Origin: Amycolatopsis eburnea
Lineage (GTDB): Bacteria; Actinomycetota; Actinomycetes; Mycobacteriales; Pseudonocardiaceae
Length of the DNA: 64,000 bases
Reading direction: 5' to 3'
NCBI RefSeq assembly: GCF_003937945.1
Contig: NZ_RSEC01000061.1
Span: 575,990 to 639,989 of the forward strand
Below are positions 16,259 to 25,500 of the stretch, one piece after another. The notes beneath the pieces are model-generated. The model was given only the letters and a program-made list of their open reading frames with translations, had not been told where the DNA came from and made no database searches. How positions within the stretch are numbered: position 1 is the stretch's first letter; each line of letters starts with the position of its first letter. The position numbers and the translations under genes were made by a program.

Positions 16259-17541
16259 TGCTCTCCTCCGGTCCGGCGGCGCACGACCGCGCGGCCGCCC
16301 TTGGCGGGGGCGTAGGCCACGCCCCTCGAGTGCCAGCGTTCGCCGGGCTCGCTCGTCGGGACCAGCGTGAAGTCCCGCAGCAGCGTCCGCAGCACGACGG
16401 TCATCTCCATGGTGGCGAACGCGGCGCCCAGGCAGCGGCGGGTGCCGCCGCCGAACGGGATCCACTGGTAGAGATCCGGCCGCGCGCCGTCGAAGCGGTG
16501 CGGGTCGAAGGTGGCCGCGTGCGGGAACACGGCGTCGTCGTCGTGCACCAGCGCGATGCTGACCAGCACGTTGTAGCCCTTGGGCAGGGTCCACCGGCCC
16601 AGCCGGAAGCCGTCCTGCTTGACCTGGCGGGCGGTGAGGTCGATGACCGGGCGGGTGCGCTGGACCTCGAGGATCGTCGCGTCGAGGAGGTCGTCGCTTT
16701 CGGTGAGCTCGCGCAGGATCGCCGGGTGGCGGCGCAGGCGTTCGACGGCCCAGGCCAGCGTGGTCGCGGTGGTCTCGTGCCCGGCGGTGAGCAGGGTGAG
16801 GAGCTGGTCGGCGATCTCGTCGCGGGTCAGGCCGGAGCCGTCGTCGTGGCGGGTCTGCAGCATCATCGCGAGGACGTCGTCGCCGTCCGGGCGGGCCTTG
16901 GCGATCAGCCGGTCGACGATCGCGTCGTAGTCCCGGCGCATCCGTTCGAAGCGGCGCCACGGGTTGAAGCGGCCCTTCTTCGTGATCGGCAGGACGGCCA
17001 GCCGCGAGCCGAGCGTGACGAACGGCGGGAGCAGTTCGCGCAGCTCCGCGAATTCGGCCCCTTCCGCGCCGAACACCGCGCGGAGAATGGCGTTCAGCGT
17101 GATCCGCATCATCGACGGCAGCGTCGCGAACTCCTTGCCGTCCGGCCAGCTCGCGAGTTCGCGGACGGTTTCGGCTTCGACGATCTGTTCGTAGGCGGCG
17201 AGCCGTCGGCCGTGGAAGGGCGGTACCAGGAGCTTGCGCTGCCGCTTGTGCTCGTCACCGGAGAGGGCGAACAGCGACCGCGGCCCGAGGACGCGGCCGA
17301 GGTTGACTTCGAGGTTGTCGACGAGGTCGGGCCCGGACGTGAACAGCTGCTTGATTTCGGCGGGGTCGGCGAGCACGACGGCGTTGCCGAAGATCGGCAC
17401 GTTCACCGTGAAGGCGTCGCCGTAGCGTTCCTTGAGCCGCCGCATGCCCCGCAGGGGTTGGGTGAGCGCGTAGGCGCCCTGGACGGCGCGGGGCACGCTC
17501 GGTCCCGGTGGCAGCGTCACCGCGCTTGTCATGGTCGTCAT
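16255..17541 (-). CDS. Cytochrome P450
   Basis: 428 residues from the ATG at 17541, which has GGGAGGG four bases upstream; an earlier in-frame start would extend across the operator and is not favoured. The haem ligand is C370 in FGGGTRRCLG, the I-helix oxygen motif is AGHETT, and the ExxR pair is replaced by a visible E-x-x-R-like EVQRTRP. The N-terminus LPPGPSVPRAVQGAYALTQPLRGM resembles the CYP110/CYP138-like group that oxidises fatty acids or terpenes. It is the first gene of the operon, directly behind a TetR operator, next to a divergent tetR gene. No ferredoxin gene is nearby, so redox partners come from elsewhere. Confidence 0.92.
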   Translation of the reverse strand: MTTMTSAVTLPPGPSVPRAVQGAYALTQPLRGMRRLKERYGDAFTVNVPIFGNAVVLADPAEIKQLFTSGPDLVDNLEVNLGRVLGPRSLFALSGDEHKRQRKLLVPPFHGRRLAAYEQIVEAETVRELASWPDGKEFATLPSMMRITLNAILRAVFGAEGAEFAELRELLPPFVTLGSRLAVLPITKKGRFNPWRRFERMRRDYDAIVDRLIAKARPDGDDVLAMMLQTRHDDGSGLTRDEIADQLLTLLTAGHETTATTLAWAVERLRRHPAILRELTESDDLLDATILEVQRTRPVIDLTARQVKQDGFRLGRWTLPKGYNVLVSIALVHDDDAVFPHAATFDPHRFDGARPDLYQWIPFGGGTRRCLGAAFATMEMTVVLRTLLRDFTLVPTSEPGERWHSRGVAYAPAKGGRAVVRRRTGGEQ

Positions 17542-17558
17542 CGACCCTCCCGGAAAGG

Positions 17559-17600
17559 TGGTACGCGAACGTACCGTCGGTACGGTACGCCGGTGTACCA
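17559..17600. promoter_or_regulatory. TetR operator between the P450 operon and the tetR gene
   Basis: A 42-bp dyad: TGGTAC-N5-CGTACCGT, a 4-bp centre, then ACGGTACG-N5-GTACCA. The two halves match perfectly outside the N5 spacers. It starts 18 bp upstream of the P450 ATG and ends 20 bp before the tetR GTG, so one site can repress both genes. Confidence 0.85.
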
Positions 17601-17620
17601 TCCGGTTTCAAGAGGAAGGG

Positions 17621-18220
17621 GTGACTGCCGTGGACGTCGACACCCGCCGGCACCGCCAGCGCCTGCTGGACGGCCTGGCCGAGTCGATCACCGAAACCGG
17701 CTTCCGCGACACGACGGTGGCCGACGTCGTCCGCCGCGCCCGCACTTCCCGCCGGACGTTCTACGAGCACTTTTCGAGCCGCGAGGAGTGCCTGATCGCC
17801 CTGCTGGCCGACGCTAACCGCGCGATGATCCAGCAGATCTCGGACGCGGTGGACCCTGGTGCGCCGTGGGACGTTCAGGTGCGCCAGGCGATCGAGTCCT
17901 GGATCGCCTGCGCGGAATCGGAACCGGCGATCACCCTGAGCTGGATCCGCGACGTACCCGCGCTGGGCGCCGCGGCCCGGGACTTGCAGCGCGACGCGAT
18001 GGAGGGGTTCATCGCGATGACGCAGCGCCTGACGGACACACCGTCGTTGCGGGCGGCCGGGATCAGCCCGCCGTCGCGGCAGATGGCGATCATCCTGCTG
18101 GGCGGGCTGCGGGAGCTGATCGCGACGACGGTGGAGGACGGCGGGAGGGCTGGGGACGTCACCGAGGTGGCGGTGCGGGCGTCGATCGCGTTGCTGGGGC
18201 CCGTGGTCGACACCCCGTGA
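17621..18220 (+). CDS. TetR/AcrR-family repressor of the P450 operon
   Basis: 199 residues. The HTH is clear: RQRLLDGLAESITETGFRDTTVADVVRRARTSRRTFYEHFSSREECLIALL. The C-terminal ligand domain is all-helical and not assignable. The GTG at 17621 has GAGG five bases upstream; GTG at 17630 is an alternative. It is divergent from the P450 gene across a 42-bp palindrome, the usual arrangement of a local, autoregulated TetR repressor that releases DNA on binding the pathway substrate. The arrangement resembles the ethR-ethA pair in mycobacteria. Confidence 0.9.
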   Translation: MTAVDVDTRRHRQRLLDGLAESITETGFRDTTVADVVRRARTSRRTFYEHFSSREECLIALLADANRAMIQQISDAVDPGAPWDVQVRQAIESWIACAESEPAITLSWIRDVPALGAAARDLQRDAMEGFIAMTQRLTDTPSLRAAGISPPSRQMAIILLGGLRELIATTVEDGGRAGDVTEVAVRASIALLGPVVDTP

Positions 18221-18227
18221 GCGGCTA

Positions 18228-18423
18228 GGCCTGTATCGAAATCGTTCAGAGCCGTTCGGCGACCGTGGCCCGCCTCCTGGCCGCGTGGTCTGCCCGGCGT
18301 CGCGGGGATGTCATGAAAGGGTCGTTCATGTCGTCTGGCGAGGTGAACGACTCTTTCATGACATCGCGGGTGGGCGGACCACCCGCCGGCTGTCCGCACC
18401 GACGCCGATTTCGATACAGACCC
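18228..18423. mobile_element. Candidate 196-bp MITE with terminal inverted repeats
   Basis: The ends carry an inverted 14-bp match (CTGTATCGAAATCG at 18231-18244 and its complement at 18406-18419), extendable to about 18 bp. TA dinucleotides flank both sides (18226-18227 and 18424-18425), as expected for IS630/mariner-type target duplication. The interior is a long imperfect hairpin with a GTCATGAAAG..CTTTCATGAC core (about 18308-18362). It has no coding capacity. It lies between the 3' ends of tetR and the SEFIR gene, and its last base is the first base of the SEFIR stop triplet on the plus strand. The MITE label is inference. Confidence 0.55.
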
Positions 18424-19394
18424 TACGTCACCACCGGGTCGCCGAGACCGAGTTCCGGCGGCCGTCCTCGCCGCGTGACGACGACGGCCGCGGAGCCGAA
18501 CGGCGATGCCGTGGGGCTCGGGCGGGACATCTCCAAGCGCAGCACGCGCGCGCCGGAGACGTCGACGTCGATCTCCGCCGGCTTTCCGGGGGCCACGTTG
18601 TGCGCCGAGCGGGGCGTGCCGTCGAGGACCACGCGCAGGTGCCCGACCTGGTGGGGGTCCCGGGCGTCGTCGAGCACCCCGGCGACCGTGGTGAACCGCT
18701 CGTAGTGGCCGCCCAGGTCGAGTTCGACGTACCCCGGCCCGGTCGCGGCCGGGATCGACGGCCGCAGGACGATGCTGTTCTCGTACCGCACGCCGCCGAT
18801 CGAGGCCGGGCCGCGCCGGATGCCCTGGCTGGCGCACGACCACGGCAGTTCGCCGGCGTGCACGGGCGGGGCTTCGAGCTCGCCTCCGCGCCAGACCCCT
18901 CGAGGCGGTGCCGTGTGCTGCCCCCGCCCGATGATCGCGCCGAGCAAGTCGGCCACACCGTCGGCGGTGATCTGCGAGATCTCGTACCGCGTCATGGAGT
19001 AGGGGTTGAGGAATTCGGGGATGTCGTCGATCGACCCACCGGGCAGGACGACGGGAAGCACGCGGCGGGTGCCGTCGTCGAGGTCCTTGGTCAGCTTGTT
19101 GCGGATGATGGCGGTCTCGAACTGGGCGCCGCGGCCTTCATCCGGAGGGGCATCGCCGTCGGCGCGAGCCCGGTACAGGGGCGACGCCACGACGATGATG
19201 AAGTCGGCCGCCTTGAGGTTCCGCGTGGCCCACAACGACCAGTCGACGCGGACGTTGTCCTGCCACTGGTCGAGGACGACCTCCAGGCCGATCCGGCTGT
19301 GCAGCAGGGTCGCGAACTTCCGGACCTGCGCCTTGTGCTCTTCGGTGTCGTGCGAATAGCTGATGAACACCCGGGGCGCCTCGCGCTCGGACAT
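18423..19394 (-). CDS. SEFIR-domain protein with C-terminal NPCBM-like domain
   Basis: 323 residues; the ATG at 19394 has GAGGAG six bases upstream. Residues about 8-150 are a SEFIR/TIR-like domain: PRVFISYSHDTEEHKAQVRKFATLL, then LEVVLDQWQD, AADFIIVVASPLYRAR, GAQFETAIIRNKL and RVLPVVLPGG. Residues about 205-305 match the NPCBM/F5-8-like beta-sandwich pattern: a SIGGVRYENSI opening, YVELDLGGHYERFTTVAGVLDD, LRVVLDG and IDVDVSGARVLRLEM. SEFIR and TIR domains can act as NAD-consuming effectors or adaptors in conflict systems; NPCBM usually binds glycans. It is divergent from the TIR-ATPase operon across 246 bp and is probably a partner of it (inference). Confidence 0.8.
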   Translation of the reverse strand: MSEREAPRVFISYSHDTEEHKAQVRKFATLLHSRIGLEVVLDQWQDNVRVDWSLWATRNLKAADFIIVVASPLYRARADGDAPPDEGRGAQFETAIIRNKLTKDLDDGTRRVLPVVLPGGSIDDIPEFLNPYSMTRYEISQITADGVADLLGAIIGRGQHTAPPRGVWRGGELEAPPVHAGELPWSCASQGIRRGPASIGGVRYENSIVLRPSIPAATGPGYVELDLGGHYERFTTVAGVLDDARDPHQVGHLRVVLDGTPRSAHNVAPGKPAEIDVDVSGARVLRLEMSRPSPTASPFGSAAVVVTRRGRPPELGLGDPVVT

Positions 19395-19640
19395 CGGTGG
19401 CTCCTCGGGATCGGGCGGTGATTCACCGATCCGGGAGATCGGTATTCCGGAAACAACTCCCCGTTCTTTCCGGTGTTCGCCTGTCGTATATCCGTGGCTC
19501 GACGGATTGTCAAGAGGTGCGTTTCGGGGTCGCTGTGACGGGTGGCCAGTTATTGTCCTGGATCTGTCCGGTTTAGCGCCTTCTTCGGGGGAGCGGCGCG
19601 GATCTAGGATCGGATCCGCCTGGTGGGGAGCGGTGAAGGA
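19395..19640. promoter_or_regulatory. Divergent promoter region of the SEFIR/TIR locus
   Basis: 246 bp shared by the SEFIR gene (minus) and the TIR operon (plus). It is less GC-rich than the surrounding genes. Visible elements are a GCGGATC-N8-GATCCGC dyad near 19599-19620 just upstream of the TIR start and the AT-rich TCGTATATCC near 19484-19493. No known regulator site was recognised. Confidence 0.4.
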
Positions 19641-20237
19641 GTGGCGGCTCGCGTGTACGAGTACGACGTGTTCATCAGCTACCGCCGTTCCGCGAGCGAC
19701 ATATCCGAGTGGATCCGCAACCATTTCCACCCGCGTCTCCTGGAAGTGCTCGACAACAATCGTTACGAAGACGTTCGGATTTTCTTCGACGACGAGGTGC
19801 GGGTCGGTGCCCGCTGGCCCGACGAACTGAGCGGTGCGTTGCTGCGTTCGCGCGTGCTCGTGCCGGTCTGCTCGCCGAAGTACTTCCGGGACGAATGGTG
19901 CCTGGCCGAGTGGTTCTCGATGGCCGATCGTGAAGCGCTGGCCACCGCCGAGCCGCGTGAGCAGCGGCTGCCCTTGATCTACCCGGTGATCTTCTGCGAC
20001 TCCCAGCACTTCCCGGACTGGGCCCACGAGCGGCGCCCGCGGGATCTGCAGCAGTGGAACCACCCGTTCGAGCACTTCCAGACCGCGCCCGCCTACCTCG
20101 ACTTCAACCAGCGGATCAAGCAGATCGCCGCGGAACTGGAGGAGCTGATCGACCGGGCACCGGAGTGGCGAGGCGACTGGCCGGTCAGCACCCCGGTCGT
20201 GGAACCGCCGAGCCGGGCACGAATGCCGAGGTTCTGA
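19641..20237 (+). CDS. TIR-domain protein, first gene of a conflict-type operon
   Basis: 198 residues if the GTG at 19641 is used; GTGs at 19623 and 19653 are equally readable and differ only in a few N-terminal residues. The TIR_2-type domain fills almost the whole protein: YEYDVFISYRRSASDISEWI (strand A/box 1), VRIFFDDEVRVGARW, ALLRSRVLVPVCSPKYFRDEWCLAEW and LIYPVIFCD. The glutamate in WCLAEW is at the position of the catalytic residue of TIR NADases, so enzymatic activity is plausible. The next gene, a MinD-like ATPase, follows after 3 bp. TIR proteins in defence operons typically deplete NAD or make cyclic ADP-ribose signals when triggered. Confidence 0.85.
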   Translation: MAARVYEYDVFISYRRSASDISEWIRNHFHPRLLEVLDNNRYEDVRIFFDDEVRVGARWPDELSGALLRSRVLVPVCSPKYFRDEWCLAEWFSMADREALATAEPREQRLPLIYPVIFCDSQHFPDWAHERRPRDLQQWNHPFEHFQTAPAYLDFNQRIKQIAAELEELIDRAPEWRGDWPVSTPVVEPPSRARMPRF

Positions 20238-20240
20238 CGG

Positions 20241-21869
20241 ATGCCGGGATCGGTCTTCACCTTCTACTCCTACAAAGGCGGGGTCGGCCGCAGCTTCACG
20301 CTGGCCAACATCGCCGTGCTGCTGGCCCGGTGGGGGCACCGCGTGCTCTGCCTGGACTGGGACCTCGAAGCGCCCGGCCTCGCCGACTACTTCCGGCCGC
20401 GGTTGCCGAAGCGGCCGAGCGGGGGCGTGGTCGACATCGTCGACGACTTCCGGCGGGGCCGGTTCGCCCCGGACGCGCACGTCCAGCGGCTCGACGACGC
20501 CGGCGTGCTCGACTTCGTCGCGGCCGGCCGCGAGGAGCCCGGCTACCTCGGGCAGCTGCAGGAGATCGACTGGGACGCGCTGTACGACGACGGGTTCGGC
20601 GAATACCTCGAGGAGTGCCGCGAGCACTGGGTCACGCGCTACGACTTCGTGCTCATCGACAGCCGCACCGGCATCTCCGACATCGGCGGCATCTGCACCG
20701 CGCACCTGCCGGACCACCTCGTCCTGCTCTTCACCGCCAACCGGCAGAGCATCCTCGGCGCGATGGACGCCGCCCGCCGGGCCGACGCGGCGCGCAACCG
20801 CCTGCCGTTCGACCGCTCGCGGCTGACCGTGCTGCCGGTGCTGTCGCGGTTCGACAACCGCGAGGAGTACGACCGGTCGGAAACGTGGCGCGGCATCGTC
20901 GTCGACGAGACGGCCGAGCTGTACGGGAGCTGGCTCGACCAGACCGTCGACCCGGCGACCATGGCCCGCCACCTCACTTTGCCGTACGTGTCCTACTGGA
21001 GCTTCGGCGAGCAGCTGCCGGTGCTGTCGGAACAGACGCCCAGCGCCGACCAGATCGGGTTCGCCCTCGAGACGGTGGCGGCCGTGATCGCCTGCCGGCT
21101 GGACCGCACGGATCTGCTGGCCGAGAACCGCGACGCCTACGTCGCCGCTGTGCGGACGAGCCGCCGGGAGTTCAAGCACGACCTGCGCGTCAGCATCCCG
21201 AGAGGCGCGGTCGGCCCGGCGAACGAGCTGGTCACCGAGCTGAAGAAGCGGGACGTCCGCGCGGTGAAATCGCTTTCGGGTGACCGTTCCCTGCTCGCCC
21301 GCGCCGAGGACGACGCCAAGCACCTGTGCCTGGTCGTCGACGGCAAGGTCAGCCGCTGGCAGGCGGCCGAGGTCGAGCTGTTCCTGCACCGCACCCTCGG
21401 CCAGGACCGCCGCGTGATCCCGATCCTGACGGCGGGCACGGACGCGGCGTCGCTCCCGGGCTACGTCGGCAACCTGCGGTACCTGCGGCTGACCGACTCG
21501 CGCGGGCCGGCCGAGGTGGCCCGCGAACTGGTCGGCCAGCTGAAGGGCTTCACCGCGCTGGTCGAGCCGGAAGACGACCTCGACCTCGCGGGCCTGCTCG
21601 GCGAAGTCCGCGGAGCGCATCTGCGGCCGTCGCGCTGGGACCTCGTCGAAGAGCTGGTCACGGCCATGCAGGCCGCCGTCGGCGCGGGCGACAGCGGGCG
21701 CACCCACGACCTGGCCGCGGACCTGGCGGTGGCGGTGAAACCCCGCGTCGCGAACGGCGACGACCACCACGCGGCCCCGCCGGGGGTTCGCCAGTCGATC
21801 GACTGGCTGCTGCGAACCCTCGACACCCGAGCGAAAACCACGACGCAGCACCGGAAGGATCTCGAATGA
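20241..21869 (+). CDS. KGGVGR-motif MinD/ParA-like ATPase with a C-terminal degenerate TIR-like domain
   Basis: 542 residues. The deviant Walker A is SYKGGVGRS (K12-S18): the signature first lysine is kept, but the usual GK is GR. VLCLDWDLEAPGL follows (Walker A' region), and YDFVLIDSRTGISDIGG (about residue 135) is the Walker B/switch. Residues about 310-440 (HDLRVSIPRGAVG..LVTELKKRDV..DAKHLCLVVDGKVSRWQAAEVELFL..RRVIPILTAG) have the strand pattern of a TIR domain without its usual FISY opening. KGGVGR ATPases in actinobacteria are repeatedly seen beside TIR-type genes. The protein probably acts as an NTP-dependent switch or sensor. Its stop overlaps the next ATG by 4 bp. Confidence 0.8.
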   Translation: MPGSVFTFYSYKGGVGRSFTLANIAVLLARWGHRVLCLDWDLEAPGLADYFRPRLPKRPSGGVVDIVDDFRRGRFAPDAHVQRLDDAGVLDFVAAGREEPGYLGQLQEIDWDALYDDGFGEYLEECREHWVTRYDFVLIDSRTGISDIGGICTAHLPDHLVLLFTANRQSILGAMDAARRADAARNRLPFDRSRLTVLPVLSRFDNREEYDRSETWRGIVVDETAELYGSWLDQTVDPATMARHLTLPYVSYWSFGEQLPVLSEQTPSADQIGFALETVAAVIACRLDRTDLLAENRDAYVAAVRTSRREFKHDLRVSIPRGAVGPANELVTELKKRDVRAVKSLSGDRSLLARAEDDAKHLCLVVDGKVSRWQAAEVELFLHRTLGQDRRVIPILTAGTDAASLPGYVGNLRYLRLTDSRGPAEVARELVGQLKGFTALVEPEDDLDLAGLLGEVRGAHLRPSRWDLVEELVTAMQAAVGAGDSGRTHDLAADLAVAVKPRVANGDDHHAAPPGVRQSIDWLLRTLDTRAKTTTQHRKDLE

Positions 21870-22528
21870 CCGACCGTCTGGGACACAAGCAGACCGCGGC
21901 GATGTTCACGCTGATGGTCCTGGGCCGCGAGGTGCCCAACCCGGAGTTGAAGGAGCGGGTGGGCTTCACGCTGACCGGCAAGGAACGCACCCAGCTGAAC
22001 GAAACCGGGTACATCACGAGCGAAAAGGTCGGCCGCACGTTCGTCCACCAGCTGACCGACCGCGGCTGGGCGTGGTGCGAGAAGGAGATCGGTGAGGGGA
22101 ACCCGCCGCCGCCCCGTCCGCTGAGCACGCTCTGCTCGGCGCTCTACGTCGTGCTCGGCGGTTTCGACGAGTTCCTCCGCCGGCGGAACCTGCGCCTGGC
22201 GGACGTCTTCGACCCGGCGAGCACGGGTCCGGTCGGCACCGCACCGGAATCGCGCCCGGAACCCGAGGGCGACCTCGAAACCCGCATCCGCGTCGCCTAC
22301 CGCGAACTGGTGCGGGAACCCCGCGGCTGGGTCGGCCTGGTCGACCTGCGCCCGAAGCTCGGCGCGCCGGCGGCGGAGGTCGACGCCGTGCTCAAGCGGC
22401 TGAGCAGCGCGGGCAAGGTGCACCTCGTACCGGAGGACAACCGCAAGGCACTGACCGCGGCCGACCACGAGGCGGCGATCCGCATCGGCGGTGAGGACAA
22501 CCACCTGCTCTCGATCGAGGCGTTGTGA
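21866..22528 (+). CDS. Winged-helix protein of the TIR/HerA operon
   Basis: 220 residues. The N-terminal part (KQTAAMFTLMVLGREVPNPELKERVGFTLTGKERTQLNETGYITSEKVGRTFVHQLTDRGWAWCEKEI) reads as a winged helix. The C-terminal part (GLVDLRPKLGAPAAEVDAVLKRLSSAGKVHLVPEDNRKALTAADHEAAIRIGGEDNHLLSIE) looks like a second winged helix. Both ends are coupled: ATGA overlap with the ATPase before it and a 1-base TGATG overlap with the HerA-like gene after it. It may be a DNA-binding subunit that recruits the HerA-like machine, or a regulator. I recognise no named family. Confidence 0.7.
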   Translation: MTDRLGHKQTAAMFTLMVLGREVPNPELKERVGFTLTGKERTQLNETGYITSEKVGRTFVHQLTDRGWAWCEKEIGEGNPPPPRPLSTLCSALYVVLGGFDEFLRRRNLRLADVFDPASTGPVGTAPESRPEPEGDLETRIRVAYRELVREPRGWVGLVDLRPKLGAPAAEVDAVLKRLSSAGKVHLVPEDNRKALTAADHEAAIRIGGEDNHLLSIEAL

Positions 22529-25500
22529 TGGACGAGCTCCAAGCGCTGGCGACCCTCAGCTTCGACTGGGCGGACACACCCGACCAGGTCTGGGTGGATT
22601 CGCCGTACCACGTCGACGGCCTGCACGCCGACGCGCTCGCCGCGATCGACACGGGCATCCGCGACGCCGTGACCAGCGGCGGGCCCAGTCCGATCGGCCT
22701 CGTCCTGCGCGGGCTCAAGGGAGTCGGCAAGACCCACCTGCTGGGCCTGGTCCGCCGTCAGGTCCACCGCGCGCGGGGCTACTTCTTCCTCGACGACGTC
22801 ACCGCCGCCGACGCCTTCTGGGAAAACACGGCCGAAGCCCTGCGCCGCGGGCTGGCCCGCCCGGACGACTCCGGCGACTCGCAGCTGAAGCGCTTCCTGC
22901 TCCGCGTGTGCTTGCGGGCGCACGTCGACGCCGGCATCGAGGAGCGGATCCGGCGTGGCCGCGGACTGACCCCGGACGACCTGGAAGCGTTCATCGAGGG
23001 CGTGGAGTCCCTCGACGCGGTCGTCGCGGACGAATGCGGCGACACCGCGCGCGCCCTCGTGCTGATCGCCAGCAAGGACCGCGGGGCCAAGTACATCGGT
23101 GACGACTTCCTCGACGGCGACGAGCAGCTCACGCCGGAAGCCCGGCAGTGGAACATCTACTCGCGACCCAAGCCCGCACGGGTCCTGGTGCGGGAGATCA
23201 CCCGGCTGCTGGCCCTCACGGGGCCCGTCGTGATCGCGGTGGACCAGCTCGACACCCTCGTCGCGCGGTCCGCCCAGCGCACCCAGGAAATCGGGGACAA
23301 CACCGAGGAAAGCCTGCTCGTGGCGCAGATCGCCGACGGGCTGATGGGCCTGCGCGAAGTCACGCACAAGACGCTCACGGTCATGACCTGCCTGCCCAGC
23401 ACGTGGGACCAGATCAAAGCCAAGTCGGCCGGGACCGTGCCGGACCGGTTCCGCGAGTCGGTCACCCTCGGCCGGATCCTCGACGCCGAGGTGGGACGCG
23501 CGCTGGTGGCGAAGCGGCTGGGAGTCGCGTACGAGGCCATGGGGTTCACGCCGCCGCACCCCACGTGGCCGGTCGCGCCGGTGGCGTTCGCTCAGCCGTG
23601 GGACCAGTGGACGCCGCGGCAGCTGCTGAAGCGCATCGGCGCGCACATCGAACTGTGCCTGCGCGCCGGTCAGGTCCAGGAGCTCACCTCCTTCGACGAG
23701 AAGGCACCCGCGCCGGTCGTCCCGGTGCGCACCGCCGTCGAGCACGACCGGTTCGCGGAACTCGACGCTGAATTCGAGAAGCTGCAGGCCGAAGCGGACC
23801 CGGGCGCGCTGCTCGCCGAGAAGGCCGTGGACAAGGCCATGCCGGGCCTGCTTTCCGCCGCGCTGCGGTGCTGGGTCACCGAAGTCGGCGACGACGACAT
23901 GGAATGGTCGTGCGAGCGCCAGAACGGGCGGAGCGAGGTGCACGCCTGGCTCACCCGGACCGTGGTCGAGGCCGCGGACCTCCAGGAGCACTGGGCGTTC
24001 CGGGTGATCGCGGCCAAGGACCCGCGCGCCGCGCTGAGCCGGTTCCGCAAGGCGCGTTCCGCGGCCGGGCAGCTGCACGGCGCGGACAACCGCCACCTCG
24101 TCATCCTCCGCGACGCCTGGGGTCGCGGGGCCAAGACCCGCGAGGAGGTCGAGAAGTTCACGACCGCGGGCGGCAAGACCATCCCGCCGAGCGCGTCCGA
24201 CGTCCGGACGTTCTGGGCGTTGCAGAAGATGCTCGCCAACGGCGGCCGCGAGCTGCACGAGTGGCTCATCGACCGGCGGCCCGCGAGCCGGTCCGAGCTG
24301 CTTTCCGCGGTGTTGCCGGAGAAGCCGTCGGGGCAGCCCGCCGAAGGGACGCACCCGCCGCCCGCGGAGGGGGAGATCACGCTCGGGAGCGTCGTCGGCT
24401 CGGGGGAGCCGGTGCGGGTCGAGCTTTCCGCGCTGCGCAAGCACGCCGCCGTTTTCGCGGGGTCCGGGTCCGGGAAGACCGTGCTGCTGCGGCGGATCGT
24501 GGAGGAGTGCGCTCTCCAGGGGGTTTCCGCGATCGTCCTGGACCCCAACAACGACCTCGCTCGCCTCGGTGACGCCTGGCCGGCGCCGCCGGAGAGCTGG
24601 GGGCCCGATGACGCCCAGCTGGCGAAGCGCTATCTCGCCGAGACGGACGTCGTCGTCTGGACGCCGGGGCGGGTGACCGGGCGGCCGTTGGCGTTCCAGC
24701 CCCTGCCGGACTTCGCCGGGGTGCTCGACGACTCCGACGAGTTCGCCGCGGCCGTCGAGGTGGCGGTCGCGACGCTGGCGCCGCAGGCCCGGCTGACCGG
24801 GAGCACCGCGAAGACCAACATCGGGCTGGCGGTGCTGCGGCAGGCGGTGGTCGAGCACGCGCGGACCGGGTCGCGGAGCCTGCCGGAGCTGATCGAGCTG
24901 CTGACCGACCTGCCCGAAGACGTCAGCAACCTCAACGACGCCAAGCGGATCGCGGCCGGGCTGGCCGAGGTGCTCAAGGCGGCGATGGTCAACGATCCGC
25001 TCTTCGCGGGCGGCGGGGAACCGGTGGACCCGGGCGTGCTGCTGACGCCGGCCGAGGGCAAGCGGGCGCGGGTTTCGGTGATCAGCTTCGTCGGCCTGCA
25101 GGCGGAGGAGCAGCGGCAGAACTTCGTCAACCAGCTGCAGATGGAGCTGTTCGCCTGGATCAAGCGCAACCCGGCGGGGGACCGGCCGCTGGGGGCGTTG
25201 TTCGTGATGGACGAGGCGCAGACGATGGCGTCTTCGGGGAGTCTGACGGCCAGTACGCGCAGCACGATCGTGCTCGCGTCCCAGGCCCGCAAGTACGGGC
25301 TCGGGCTGCTGTTCGCCACGCAGGCGCCCAAGGGGCTGCACAACCAGGTGGTCGGCAACGCCATGACGCAGTTCTTCGGCCGCCTCAACAGCCCGGCGCA
25401 GATCGCGGCGGCCAACGAGCTGGCGCGCGCGAAGGGGAGCCCGGTCGCGGACATCTCACGGCTGGAGCGGGCCCAGTTCTACGTGGCGGGGGAGGCGTTC

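Noticed and set aside
18423..21851. A 1,142-residue minus-strand frame spanning the SEFIR gene and the antisense of the TIR operon
   Set aside because: Only the last 323 residues match a protein family and have a ribosome site; the rest is antisense to well-supported genes.
22297..25341. A 1,014-residue minus-strand open frame opposite the HerA-like gene
   Set aside because: It mirrors the codon bias of the sense gene, has no recognisable domain and is rich in Arg, Pro and His, as antisense frames in GC-rich DNA usually are.
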